NCBI GenBank assembly: GCA_900542285.1
Contig: UQNF01000017.1
Span: forward strand, 1 to 32,476
Direction: 5' to 3'
DNA length: 32,476 nucleotides
From: an uncultured Clostridium sp.
Lineage (GTDB): Bacteria; Bacillota; Clostridia; Christensenellales; CAG-138
Shown: positions 6,290-15,185 of the stretch, in pieces
Layout of the letters: every line of letters begins with the position of its first letter
Position numbering within the stretch: position 1 is the stretch's first letter
Notes under the pieces: generated by a model
What the model saw: only the letters and a program-made list of their open reading frames with translations
What the model was told of the DNA's origin: nothing
The model's database searches: none
Made by a program: the position numbers and the translations under genes

Positions 6290-9200
6290 TCACTCGTCTT
6301 CGGAAAACACATCGTCATCGGGTTCAGAGTCCTCTTCGGTGTCACCGTCGGATCCGTCATTTACCTGAGCATCCAGGAGGGCGTCAAGCGCATCAAGCGC
6401 GGCAATATCCTCCTCGTCGAGTTCATCCAGTTCGTCATCGTTGAAATCATCAAGCTCGCTTTCTCCCTCCTCGAATTCATCCGCGTTGAAATCATCGAAG
6501 AGATCCTTTGCCGGCTCTTCCTGTTCGGGAATGGGCAGCCTTTCCTCAATAGGAGTGGTATGGCGAACGGCTGCAACCTCGGCATAGGCGTTGTTTGGAT
6601 TCTCGACATCCACGCTGCGATAACGCTTCATGCCGACGCCTGCAGGGATCAGCTTACCAATGATAACATTCTCCTTGAGCCCAAGCAGCGGATCGACCTT
6701 GCCCTTGATGGCAGCATCGGTGAGCATACGGGTGGTCTCCTGGAAGCTTGCGGCGGAGAGGAAGGATTCGGTGGCGAGAGCAGCCTTGGAAATACCCATC
6801 AGCTTACGCTGTACAGTTGCGGTCTGCTTGCCCTCCTGAGCAATAGCCTCGTTCTCACGCTTGAACTTAAAGATATCCACAAGTTCGCCGGGCAGCATAT
6901 CGGTGTCGCCGGGATCAATGATCTGCACCTTGCGCAGCATCTGCCTGATGATGATCTCGATATGCTTGTCGGAGATGTAAACGCCCTGGCTGCGGTAAAC
7001 CGCCTGAACCTCGTTGAGCATATACGCCTGCACTTCCTGAACACCGTTGATCTCCAATATCTCATGGGGATTGATGGGGCCCTCGGTCAGCGGATCGCCG
7101 GCGCGTACATGGTCGCCGTCGTTGACCTTGCGCTTTGCACCGAAGGGAATGGACTTCTCATCGGTCTCGCTCGGGTCGTCGCCGGTGATGATGACCTTGG
7201 TGGTCTTACCGTCGGGACGAAGCTCAACCGTACCGCTGACGGAGCTGATGACTGCGGAGCCCTTGGGCTTACGCGCCTCGAATATTTCCTCAACACGGGG
7301 AAGACCCTGAGTAATATCCTCTGCGGTTGCAACGCCGCCGGTATGGAATGTACGCATGGTGAGCTGCGTACCGGGTTCGCCGATAGCCTGCGCGGCAACG
7401 ATACCGACCGCTTCGCCGATCGTGACCTCAGTGCCGGTGGCGCAGTTCATGCCGTAGCACTTGCAGCATACACCGTGTTCGCTCTGGCAGGTAAGGACTG
7501 TGCGGCACTTAACGGATGTTACCCTCTCTTTAACTATTCTGTCGCAGAGATCATAGGTAAGCATGGTATTGATGCCTGCAATGAGTTCGCCCGTCCTCGG
7601 TGAGACTACATCCTCTGCGGTAAACCTTCCGATGAGCCTTTCCTTGAAGTCTGCAAATGCCTTGTCGATCCTTTCCTTGGCATTGCGGTCCCTTGCAGCG
7701 GCCGCGATAGGATCTTTCTTATCCTCATCGGGAAGCTGAACTTCAAACGTCATGCCCTCGATAGCCTTGTTGCGCTCTGCGAAACAGTCATCTTCACGAA
7801 CGATAACATTGTGAGAGACGTCTACCAGCCTTCTTGTAAGGTAACCGGAGTCCGCAGTACGCAGCGCCGTATCGGCAAGACCCTTGCGCGCACCGTGCGA
7901 GCTCAGGAAGAACTCAAGCACATTCAGTCCTTCGCGGAAGTTGGAACGTACAGGCACCTCGATGGTCTGGCCTCTCGGGTCGGACATCAGACCGCGCATA
8001 CCTGCAAGCTGACGAATCTGTTCCTTGCTGCCGCGGGCACCGGAGTCTGCCATCATGTTCAGGGGGTTGATGGGACTCTTCTTCTCGTCGAGCAGGCTTG
8101 CGATCTGATCCGCAGTCTTCTTCCAAACCTCAATTACCTTGCTCTTCCTGTCGGAATTGGACAGCAGACCCATGCGGTAGAGCCTGTCGATCTTTTCACA
8201 TTCGATATCCGCACGGTCAAGCAATTCCTGCTTCTCCTCGGGCACGTTGATATCCTGGAAGCCAATGGTGTTGCCTGCAACGGTGGAATACTTATAACCC
8301 AGATTCTTGATCTGGTCCGCGACCTCGCTGGTGGCGGTGGGGCCATGCTTGCGGAAGCAGCGGTTGATGATATCGCCAAGATCCTTCTTGACTACAAGCT
8401 TATCGACCTCAAGGCGGAACATATCATCGAGGGTCTCCCTCTCTACATAGCCGAGGTCCTGGGGAATAACATGGTTGAAAATGAGTCTGCCAAGGGAGGT
8501 ATTGATTATCCTCTTGTATATCTGACCTTGGAACTCACGCTCAACACGGATCTTACACATTGCCTGGAGTGACAGCTCGCCGGTCTGGTATGCCATCAGC
8601 GCTTCATTCTCGCTTGCAAAAGCCTTCTGCTCACCGTTCATCATCCTGAGAAGGCGGGAATCGGTCAGATAGCGATAGAGCCTTTCTTCATCCAAATCCG
8701 GATTTGCAAGCTTTGCTCCGTTGATGAACTCATCGCGGAAGGTCTCGCTCTGCTTTGCATAGATCCTGAATATGACCTCATCGGTCAGCTTTTCTTCAAC
8801 ATACTCATCATTCTTCACGATGCCCCTGATCGTCTTGCGGATCTCGTTATCATACAGATAATCGGTGCGCATCGTGATATAATAGCAGCCCATAACCATG
8901 TCCTGAGCGGGACTGATGACGGGTTTGCCGTCCTGGGGCTTAAGAATATTGTTAGCCGCAAGCATCAGGAACCTTGCTTCGGCCTGCGCCTCAACGGAGA
9001 GGGGTACATGGACAGGCATCTGGTCGCCGTCAAAGTCGGCGTTGAATGCGGTACATACCAAAGGATGGAGCTTAATGGCCCTGCCCTCGACGAGCACGGG
9101 TTCGAATGCCTGAATGCCCAGTCTGTGAAGCGTGGGCGCGCGGTTCAGCAGTACGGGATGGTCACGGATGACCTCTTCAAGTACATCCCAAACCTCCGGT

Positions 9201-10387
9201 TCAACGCGCTCTACCTTGCGCTTCGCCGCCTTGATGTTGGGAGCGGACTTCTGCTCGATCAGCTTCTTCATAATGAAAGGCTTAAACAGCTCGAGCGCCA
9301 TCTCCTTGGGCAGACCGCACTGATACATCTTCAGCTCGGGACCGACAACGATAACGGAACGGCCGGAGTAGTCAACACGCTTTCCAAGCAGGTTCTGACG
9401 GAAACGTCCCTGCTTGCCGCGAAGCATCTCCGAAAGGGATTTGAGCGCGCGGTTGCCGGGTCCGGTCACGGGGCGGCCGCGCCTGCCGTTGTCGATAAGA
9501 GCGTCAACAGCTTCCTGAAGCATGCGCTTTTCGTTTCTGATGATAATATCGGGAGAGCGATCCTCTATCAGCTTGATGAGTCGCTTATTCCTGTTGATAA
9601 CACGCCTGTAAAGGTCGTTAAGGTCGCTGGTCGCGAACCTGCCGCCGTCGAGCTGTACCATCGGGCGCAGATCGGGGGGGATGACCGGGATCACGTCAAG
9701 AACCATCCATTCGGGCTTGTTGCCGCTCTTGATGAATGCTTCAACGACCTCAAGACGCTTGATAGCATTTGTGCGCTTCTGGCTGGAGCCGGAATTTATA
9801 TCCTCACGCAGCTCCTTAGAGAGAGCGTGAAGGTCGAGATTTTGGAGCAGTTCCTTGATAGCCTCTGCGCCCATGCCTACGCGGAATGCGTTTGAACCAT
9901 ACTCCTTGACGGCCATAGCATATTCGCCGGGATTGAGCACCTGCTTGTAGGAAAGCGGAGTGTTGCCGGGATCAAGGACTACATACGCGGCAAAATAGAT
10001 GATGGCTTCAAGATCCTTGGGAGAGATATCGAGCAGCATCTTGATGCGGCAGGGATTGCCCTTGAAATACCAGATATGAGCCACGGGAGCGGCAAGCTCG
10101 ATGTGTCCCATACGCTCGCGGCGAACCTTGGAGCGTGTAACTTCAACATGGCATTCGGGGCAGATAATGCCCTTGCCCCTATGACGGTTGGTATACTTGC
10201 CGCAATGACATTCCCAGTCCTTGGTCGGTCCGAAGATGACCTCGCAGTAGAGTCCGTCCTTCTCGGGCTTCAGCGTTCTATAATTGATAGTCTCAGGCTT
10301 TTTGACCTCGCCGTGGGACCAAGAGCGAATTTTTTCGGGGGATGCAAGCCCAATCTGGATTGCATCAAAATTTACCAAATCAAACAA
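6290..10387 (-). CDS. rpoC: DNA-directed RNA polymerase subunit beta'
   Basis: This 1365-residue catalytic subunit forms the active site and clamp. Visible in order are the N-terminal zinc ribbon (CHCG...CPEC), the RFRQNLLGKRVDYSGRS block, and the metal-binding NADFDGDQ (449-455). The bridge-helix/trigger-loop region follows (MMADSGARGSKEQIRQLAGMRG), then GEPGTQLTMRTFHTGG. It is longer than Bacillus RpoC (about 1200) for two visible reasons: an extra segment of about 78 residues after the metal site (about 511-588) and an Asp/Glu-rich C-terminal tail of about 76 residues. The start is a TTG at 10387 with GGGAG 8 nt upstream; the MFDLVNFDAIQIGLASPEKI opening fits the family. It follows rpoB by 20 bp. 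Confidence 0.97.
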   Translation of the reverse strand: MFDLVNFDAIQIGLASPEKIRSWSHGEVKKPETINYRTLKPEKDGLYCEVIFGPTKDWECHCGKYTNRHRGKGIICPECHVEVTRSKVRRERMGHIELAAPVAHIWYFKGNPCRIKMLLDISPKDLEAIIYFAAYVVLDPGNTPLSYKQVLNPGEYAMAVKEYGSNAFRVGMGAEAIKELLQNLDLHALSKELREDINSGSSQKRTNAIKRLEVVEAFIKSGNKPEWMVLDVIPVIPPDLRPMVQLDGGRFATSDLNDLYRRVINRNKRLIKLIEDRSPDIIIRNEKRMLQEAVDALIDNGRRGRPVTGPGNRALKSLSEMLRGKQGRFRQNLLGKRVDYSGRSVIVVGPELKMYQCGLPKEMALELFKPFIMKKLIEQKSAPNIKAAKRKVERVEPEVWDVLEEVIRDHPVLLNRAPTLHRLGIQAFEPVLVEGRAIKLHPLVCTAFNADFDGDQMPVHVPLSVEAQAEARFLMLAANNILKPQDGKPVISPAQDMVMGCYYITMRTDYLYDNEIRKTIRGIVKNDEYVEEKLTDEVIFRIYAKQSETFRDEFINGAKLANPDLDEERLYRYLTDSRLLRMMNGEQKAFASENEALMAYQTGELSLQAMCKIRVEREFQGQIYKRIINTSLGRLIFNHVIPQDLGYVERETLDDMFRLEVDKLVVKKDLGDIINRCFRKHGPTATSEVADQIKNLGYKYSTVAGNTIGFQDINVPEEKQELLDRADIECEKIDRLYRMGLLSNSDRKSKVIEVWKKTADQIASLLDEKKSPINPLNMMADSGARGSKEQIRQLAGMRGLMSDPRGQTIEVPVRSNFREGLNVLEFFLSSHGARKGLADTALRTADSGYLTRRLVDVSHNVIVREDDCFAERNKAIEGMTFEVQLPDEDKKDPIAAAARDRNAKERIDKAFADFKERLIGRFTAEDVVSPRTGELIAGINTMLTYDLCDRIVKERVTSVKCRTVLTCQSEHGVCCKCYGMNCATGTEVTIGEAVGIVAAQAIGEPGTQLTMRTFHTGGVATAEDITQGLPRVEEIFEARKPKGSAVISSVSGTVELRPDGKTTKVIITGDDPSETDEKSIPFGAKRKVNDGDHVRAGDPLTEGPINPHEILEINGVQEVQAYMLNEVQAVYRSQGVYISDKHIEIIIRQMLRKVQIIDPGDTDMLPGELVDIFKFKRENEAIAQEGKQTATVQRKLMGISKAALATESFLSAASFQETTRMLTDAAIKGKVDPLLGLKENVIIGKLIPAGVGMKRYRSVDVENPNNAYAEVAAVRHTTPIEERLPIPEQEEPAKDLFDDFNADEFEEGESELDDFNDDELDELDEEDIAALDALDALLDAQVNDGSDGDTEEDSEPDDDVFSEDE

Positions 10388-10407
10388 AGTATTTTCTCCC
10401 TTCGCGC

Positions 10408-13400
10408 TTATTCGTTGTAATCCTGATCTTCCTCATCGAAGAAGCCTTGATTCAGGGGATCGTCATCGTCTTCATCGCTGTCATCATATTCATCGAAGTC
10501 GACAACGGAGTCCCTGCTCTGGCGAGAGCTCTTGCCCTGGCGTTCATAGCTTCCCTCAATGTCCGCAAGGCTTGCGGTAGGAGCCAGATCGTCATCGTCG
10601 AGGCAGGTAAGCTCGCTGAGCGGTATCTCGGTACCGTCCTCTCTCAGGATCTTGATATCCAGACAGAGCGACTGGAGTTCCTTGACGAGAACCTTAAAGC
10701 TTTCGGGAATACCGGGAGTGGGTACATTCTGACCGTTGACGATCGCCTCAAAGGTCTTGACCCTGCCTGCACAGTCGTCGCTCTTGACGGTGAGAATCTC
10801 CTGGAGGGTATGCGCCGCGCCGTAAGCCTCGAGCGCCCAAACCTCCATCTCACCAAAGCGCTGTCCGCCGAACTGAGCCTTGCCGCCGAGCGGCTGCTGA
10901 GTGACCAGCGAATACGGTCCGGTGCTTCTTGCATGGATCTTATCGTCAACGAGATGGTGGAGCTTCAGGTAATGCATGTAGCCCACCGATATGCGGTTTT
11001 CAAAGGGTTCGCCGCTGCGGCCGTCATAGAGGATGGTCTTGCCGTCCTCATACCTTGCGGCACGACGTGCCTTTGCGCCAACCTCGGGATCGGTCTCAAC
11101 AAGCTGCATCATCTTCACGGCATCGCCGGCGGTGAGCTTCATAAGATCGACCATTTCGGTATTGTCGGGATTGGACATTGCGAGCATGAGCTTGATATCA
11201 TCCTCTGTTGCGCCGTCAAGAACGGGGGTCGCAATATTGAGGCCAAGCGCCATTGCCGCCTTGCCGAGGTGGAGCTCAAGGATCTGTCCGATGTTCATTC
11301 GGGACGGAACGCCGAGAGGGTTGAGCACGATCTGGAGGGGAGTGCCGTCGGGCAGGAAAGGCATATCCTCAATGGGGAGTATCCTGGAAACAACACCCTT
11401 GTTGCCATGGCGGCCTGCCATCTTATCTCCTACGGAGATCTTGCGCTTTTGAGCTATATAGACCCTGATAAGCTTGTTGACGCCGGGGGACAGCTCATCA
11501 TCCTTGTTTTCACGATTGAATACGCGGACGTCAACTACTACGCCGCCTTCGCCGTGAGGCACGCGCAGCGAGGTATCGCGCACGTCCTTGGCCTTATCGC
11601 CGAATATGGCACGCAGCAGACGCTCTTCGCTGGAGATCCTGTCAGTCTCGCCCTTGGGGGTCACCTTACCGACCAGGATATCGCCCGAACGTACCTCTGC
11701 GCCGATTCTGATAATGCCCCTTTCGTCGAGCTGAGCAATTGCGTCAGCGCCGACATTGGGTATCTCGCAGGTGATCTCTTCCGGGCCAAGTTTGGTGTCA
11801 CGGGCTTCGATCTCATGCTCTTCGATATGCAGGGAAGTATAAACGTCATCACGAACAAGCTGTTCGCTGATGAGAACTGCGTCCTCATAGTTATAACCCT
11901 CCCAGTTCATGAAGCCGATAAGAATATTCTTGCCGAGCGCAATCTCGCCGTTGGAGGTGGATGCGCCGTCCGCTATGATGTCGCCCTTTTCAAGATGATC
12001 GCCGACAGAGACGACCGGGCGCTGATTTACGCATGTGCCCTGATTGGAACGTTTAAACTTTATAAGCTTGTATTCCCTGCGGTTGTGATCTATGTCGGAT
12101 TCAACGACAACCTTATCTGCGGAAACGAACACTACGGTGCCGGCTGTTTCGTTCAGCACGAGCACGCCGCTGTCGTAAGCAGCCTTATACTCCATCCCGG
12201 TTCCGATAACGGGAGCCTGGGTTACAAGAAGAGGCACTGCCTGACGCTGCATGTTTGAACCCATCAGCGCGCGGTTGGAGTCGTCGTTCTCAAGGAACGG
12301 TATCATTGCGGTCGCGACGGATACGAGCTGCTTTGCGGAAACGTCCATATAGTCTATATCCGTAGCGTGAACCTCGATGATCTGATCAAGCTGACGGGCT
12401 ACAATGCGTTCCTTTGCGAACCATGTATTGCCGTTTTCATCGGTAACGGTGGCCTCGCTTGCCTGAGCGATGATCTTTCCGTCCTCCTCAGTAGCGGTCA
12501 GATACACTATATCATCGAGAATGCGGTGGTTGACCTTATCGATCCTGCGGTAGGGAGCCTCGATGAAGCCGTACTCGTTTATCCTTGCATAGGTTGCAAG
12601 CGAGTTGATAAGGCCGATGTTGGGACCTTCGGGGGTCTCGATAGGACACATTCTTCCGTAGTGGGAATAGTGAACGTCGCGAACTTCAAAGGTCGCGCGG
12701 TCACGGTTCAGACCTCCGGGACCAAGAGCGGAGAGCCTGCGCTTATGTGTAAGCTCCGCAAGCGGATTGGTCTGATCCATAAACTGTGAAAGCTGAGAGG
12801 AACCGAAGAATTCCTTGATAGCAGCGGTCACAGGACGAATATTTATAAGATTGAGCGGCACAACGGCACCGGTATCGGCATCCTGAATGCTCATGCGCTC
12901 ACGGACCACACGTTCAAGCCTTGTAAGGCCCACGCGGATCTGGTTCTGAAGCAGCTCGCCTACCGAACGGATGCGGCGGTTGCCGAGATGGTCTATATCG
13001 TCACATTTGCCGATGCCGTACGGAAGCCCCATCAGGTAGCTGACCGATGCGACCATATCGGCAGGAATAATATGATGCGGTATGAGCTCAAAGAGATTTT
13101 CTTTGAGAGATTCACGGAATTCTTCATCCGTCATCTCATTCTTGGTCTCAAGAAGCTCCATCAGCGCAGGATAGTAGACATGCTCGTTGATGCCCACTTC
13201 CTTGGGGTCAAAGTCGAGATAGCATGCCGCATCGACAAAGTGATTGCCGACTACGCGGATGCGCCTTTCGGAGGCGATGATATAAACGCCCAGTACGCCG
13301 GCGTTTTCGATGGCCTTTGCAGCATCCTCGGAGATGATCTCGCCCTCTGACACGAGCAGCTCGCCGCTTTTCGGGTCGATAACATTCTCGGCGGCAGCAA

Positions 13401-14259
13401 AGCCCTTGATACGCGCCGCAAGGCTGAGCTTATAATTGAATTTATACCTGCCGACACGGGCAAGGTCATATCTTCTGTCAAAGAACAGGGAGGTCAAAAG
13501 GGACTTGGCGTTCTCCTCGTTTTCGAGTTCGCCGGGACGCAGGCGCTTATAGATCTCCTGAAGCGCTGCTCCGGTGGATTTGGAGGTATCCTTCTCGAGG
13601 GTCTTCAGCAGCCTTTCCTCCTCGCCGAGCAGGTCGAGGATCTGAGCGTTTGTGCCGTAGCCGATAGCACGGAGCAGAACCGTCGCAGGCATCTTGCGCT
13701 GACGGTCTATCTTTGTATAGAGGATCTCATTGCTGTCGGTCTCATATTCGAGCCATGCGCCGCGGTTGGGGATCACCTGCGCACTGAAAAGCCTTCTGCC
13801 AACCTTATCCACGGTCTCGGTGTAGTATGCACCGGGCGAACGGACGAGCTGGCTTACTATGACCCTCTCCGCACCGTTGATTATGAAAGTTCCCTGATCG
13901 GTCATCAGCGGGAACAGACCCATAAAGACGTCGCTCTCCTTGATTTCGTGGGTCTCATTGTTGATGAGACGGACCCTGACCTTGAGCGGAGCCGCATAAT
14001 TGGTGTCGCGTTCCTTACTTTCGGCAACGCTGTACTTGGCGTTTTGTTCTTCGATCCAATATCCGATGAACTCTAAGGTAAATCTGCCGGAATAGTCCCT
14101 AATGGGAGAAATATCCGCCAAAGCTTCGCCCAGGCCATGGTCAATAAACTGACGATATGACGCCTTCTGCACCTCAATGAGGTCGGGCATATCGAGAATT
14201 TCTTGATTATGGGCAAAGCTGTAACGAGTCTTTTTTCCCATCTTTACTTCATGCAACAT
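10408..14259 (-). CDS. rpoB: DNA-directed RNA polymerase subunit beta
   Basis: This 1283-residue subunit has the rifampicin-pocket segment (about 482-520) with SQLSQFMDQTNPLAELTHKR followed by LSALGPGG. The usual sensitivity residues (Asp, His, Ser) look wild-type. The catalytic-region KMAGRHGNKG and the MSIQD, FGGQRFGEMEVWALEAYGA blocks are present. An extra mid-protein segment with DPKSGELL, also seen in clostridial beta subunits, makes it longer than Bacillus RpoB. The C-terminus is strongly acidic. The ATG at 14259 is chosen because MLHEVKMGKKTRYSF aligns with the MVHPVxxGKRxRxSF start of clostridial RpoB; no Shine-Dalgarno is obvious and a 7-bp hairpin sits just upstream. rplJ/rplL, the usual upstream neighbours, are absent. 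Confidence 0.97.
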   Translation of the reverse strand: MLHEVKMGKKTRYSFAHNQEILDMPDLIEVQKASYRQFIDHGLGEALADISPIRDYSGRFTLEFIGYWIEEQNAKYSVAESKERDTNYAAPLKVRVRLINNETHEIKESDVFMGLFPLMTDQGTFIINGAERVIVSQLVRSPGAYYTETVDKVGRRLFSAQVIPNRGAWLEYETDSNEILYTKIDRQRKMPATVLLRAIGYGTNAQILDLLGEEERLLKTLEKDTSKSTGAALQEIYKRLRPGELENEENAKSLLTSLFFDRRYDLARVGRYKFNYKLSLAARIKGFAAAENVIDPKSGELLVSEGEIISEDAAKAIENAGVLGVYIIASERRIRVVGNHFVDAACYLDFDPKEVGINEHVYYPALMELLETKNEMTDEEFRESLKENLFELIPHHIIPADMVASVSYLMGLPYGIGKCDDIDHLGNRRIRSVGELLQNQIRVGLTRLERVVRERMSIQDADTGAVVPLNLINIRPVTAAIKEFFGSSQLSQFMDQTNPLAELTHKRRLSALGPGGLNRDRATFEVRDVHYSHYGRMCPIETPEGPNIGLINSLATYARINEYGFIEAPYRRIDKVNHRILDDIVYLTATEEDGKIIAQASEATVTDENGNTWFAKERIVARQLDQIIEVHATDIDYMDVSAKQLVSVATAMIPFLENDDSNRALMGSNMQRQAVPLLVTQAPVIGTGMEYKAAYDSGVLVLNETAGTVVFVSADKVVVESDIDHNRREYKLIKFKRSNQGTCVNQRPVVSVGDHLEKGDIIADGASTSNGEIALGKNILIGFMNWEGYNYEDAVLISEQLVRDDVYTSLHIEEHEIEARDTKLGPEEITCEIPNVGADAIAQLDERGIIRIGAEVRSGDILVGKVTPKGETDRISSEERLLRAIFGDKAKDVRDTSLRVPHGEGGVVVDVRVFNRENKDDELSPGVNKLIRVYIAQKRKISVGDKMAGRHGNKGVVSRILPIEDMPFLPDGTPLQIVLNPLGVPSRMNIGQILELHLGKAAMALGLNIATPVLDGATEDDIKLMLAMSNPDNTEMVDLMKLTAGDAVKMMQLVETDPEVGAKARRAARYEDGKTILYDGRSGEPFENRISVGYMHYLKLHHLVDDKIHARSTGPYSLVTQQPLGGKAQFGGQRFGEMEVWALEAYGAAHTLQEILTVKSDDCAGRVKTFEAIVNGQNVPTPGIPESFKVLVKELQSLCLDIKILREDGTEIPLSELTCLDDDDLAPTASLADIEGSYERQGKSSRQSRDSVVDFDEYDDSDEDDDDPLNQGFFDEEDQDYNE

Positions 14260-14472
14260 TGTTATGACCGTGACTTTCGCAGCGCGAAAGCTTCCTTTCT
14301 CTGGATTGTTTCATCGATGCCTAAGCGGCGCGGAGCATATCCCTTCATGCTCAAGGCATATCGCTGAAAGCTGATTTTTCATTGAAGCTAAAGAGTTTTT
14401 TCGCATAACTACGGCAGCACGTTCATAAAATCCCGATACTACCGCATTATAACGATACTTATACAAGATAGC
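14260..14472 (-). other. Long rpoB leader with hairpin before the start codon
   Basis: From the predicted start near 14466 to the ATG the rpoB mRNA would have about 207 untranslated nt. A 7-bp stem (14284-14290 with 14274-14280, 3-nt loop) ends 14 nt before the ATG. A second small stem lies at 14333-14338 / 14347-14352. AAGGAAG (14291-14297) sits immediately upstream of the first hairpin, too far from the ATG for normal spacing. No convincing leader peptide or known ribosomal-protein binding element was recognised. Confidence 0.5.
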
Positions 14473-14501
14473 ATTATAGTCAAGCCCAGGATGAAAGTCA
14501 A
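14473..14501 (-). promoter_or_regulatory. rpoBC promoter
   Basis: On the minus strand TTGACT (14496-14501), 17 bp and TATAAT (14473-14478) form a near-consensus promoter. The 10-mer GGGCTTGACT occurs twice, once covering the -35 and once directly before the -10. This supports rpoBC being an independent transcription unit. Confidence 0.9.
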
Positions 14502-14547
14502 GCCCCCAAAATGACTTTTTTATAAATATATTTACTCGCATGAAGTG

Positions 14548-14583
14548 CCAAAACTGAAATCAGCTCCCCTTTCGGGAAGCTGA
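14548..14583 (-). terminator. Terminator after the DUF5662 gene
   Basis: A 10-bp stem with one G-U pair around a GAAA loop (14560-14583) is followed on the minus strand by ATTTCAGTTTT. It lies 6 bp after the stop and ends the NlpC-to-DUF5662 run upstream of the rpoB promoter. Confidence 0.85.
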
Positions 14584-14588
14584 GAACG

Positions 14589-15137
14589 CTATTTATTGTC
14601 CTTATTCTGCCGCAAAAACACATGCTTGATATAGCAAAAGGTTTCTTTTTCGCCCTTATCGCGGAGCATTTCGAGCAGCATTTCAATCTGAGCAGCGGTT
14701 TCCGGATGGATCTTTCGCCTTGCCTTTGCCCTCATATAATACTCATATGGAGCGGCATCCGTATATGCATTTCCCTTGTACACCTTGCTTGCACCCACGC
14801 GGTCGCAGAACATCTCCGCAATATACCTTTTCGGCATCTTGACCGGGCTCATCTCATGCGTCACGGGGTCATAATCCGTCCAGTACTCGAAATGATGCTT
14901 ATTCCTGCCCTTATGGTGCATCCAAGCCAGCGAAAAGCCGTAGTCCGCGCGTTCAAGTTCATTGGGGCTTTTCACGCCTCCTGCGTAGTGCTTAACGCTC
15001 GGTATAAACTCGGACGGCGAGTATTTTGAAAAATCATGCCAAAGCCCCTGCCACGGGATCCCTGCGCGGCAGCAGTGTACGAATACCGTCCGGCGGTGCT
15101 TCATGACCGTCCGCAGATGACCGAAGAATTTGTTCAT
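14589..15137 (-). CDS. DUF5662 family protein
   Basis: This 182-residue, His-rich, probably cytoplasmic protein has unknown function. It matches my recollection of the DUF5662 family: an N-terminal basic helix, HDFSKYSPSEF (about 34-44), the motif MHHKGRNKHHFEYW (about 73-86), PVKMPKRYIAEMFCDR (about 98-113) and a C-terminal KGEKETFCYIKH block. The paired His/Asp motifs suggest a metal site, which is inference. The ATG is preceded by AGAGG. It is the last gene of the run, 48 bp after the AI-2E transporter and directly before a terminator. Confidence 0.8.
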   Translation of the reverse strand: MNKFFGHLRTVMKHRRTVFVHCCRAGIPWQGLWHDFSKYSPSEFIPSVKHYAGGVKSPNELERADYGFSLAWMHHKGRNKHHFEYWTDYDPVTHEMSPVKMPKRYIAEMFCDRVGASKVYKGNAYTDAAPYEYYMRAKARRKIHPETAAQIEMLLEMLRDKGEKETFCYIKHVFLRQNKDNK

Positions 15138-15185
15138 AGGTTGCCTCTTTGTCGATTATTCCTGTTCTTTATTATCTTCCTTGTT

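Noticed and set aside
6161..7603. 480-codon plus-strand open frame opposite the 3' end of rpoC
   Set aside because: Shadow of rpoC codon bias; the start has no Shine-Dalgarno and the frame runs through the rpoC terminator hairpin.
9008..9895. 295-codon plus-strand open frame opposite rpoC
   Set aside because: Antisense shadow with no supporting signals; rpoC motifs occupy the same DNA.
10342..12258. 638-codon open frame on the plus strand opposite rpoB
   Set aside because: It is the antisense shadow of highly conserved rpoB coding sequence, has no ribosome site or recognisable domain, and runs through the rpoB/rpoC gap without its own signals.
14311..14541. 76-codon minus-strand frame in the rpoB leader
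   Set aside because: Its start lies upstream of the rpoB promoter and the frame spans the promoter itself. The last 31 codons could be a leader peptide, but no ribosome site precedes their ATG.
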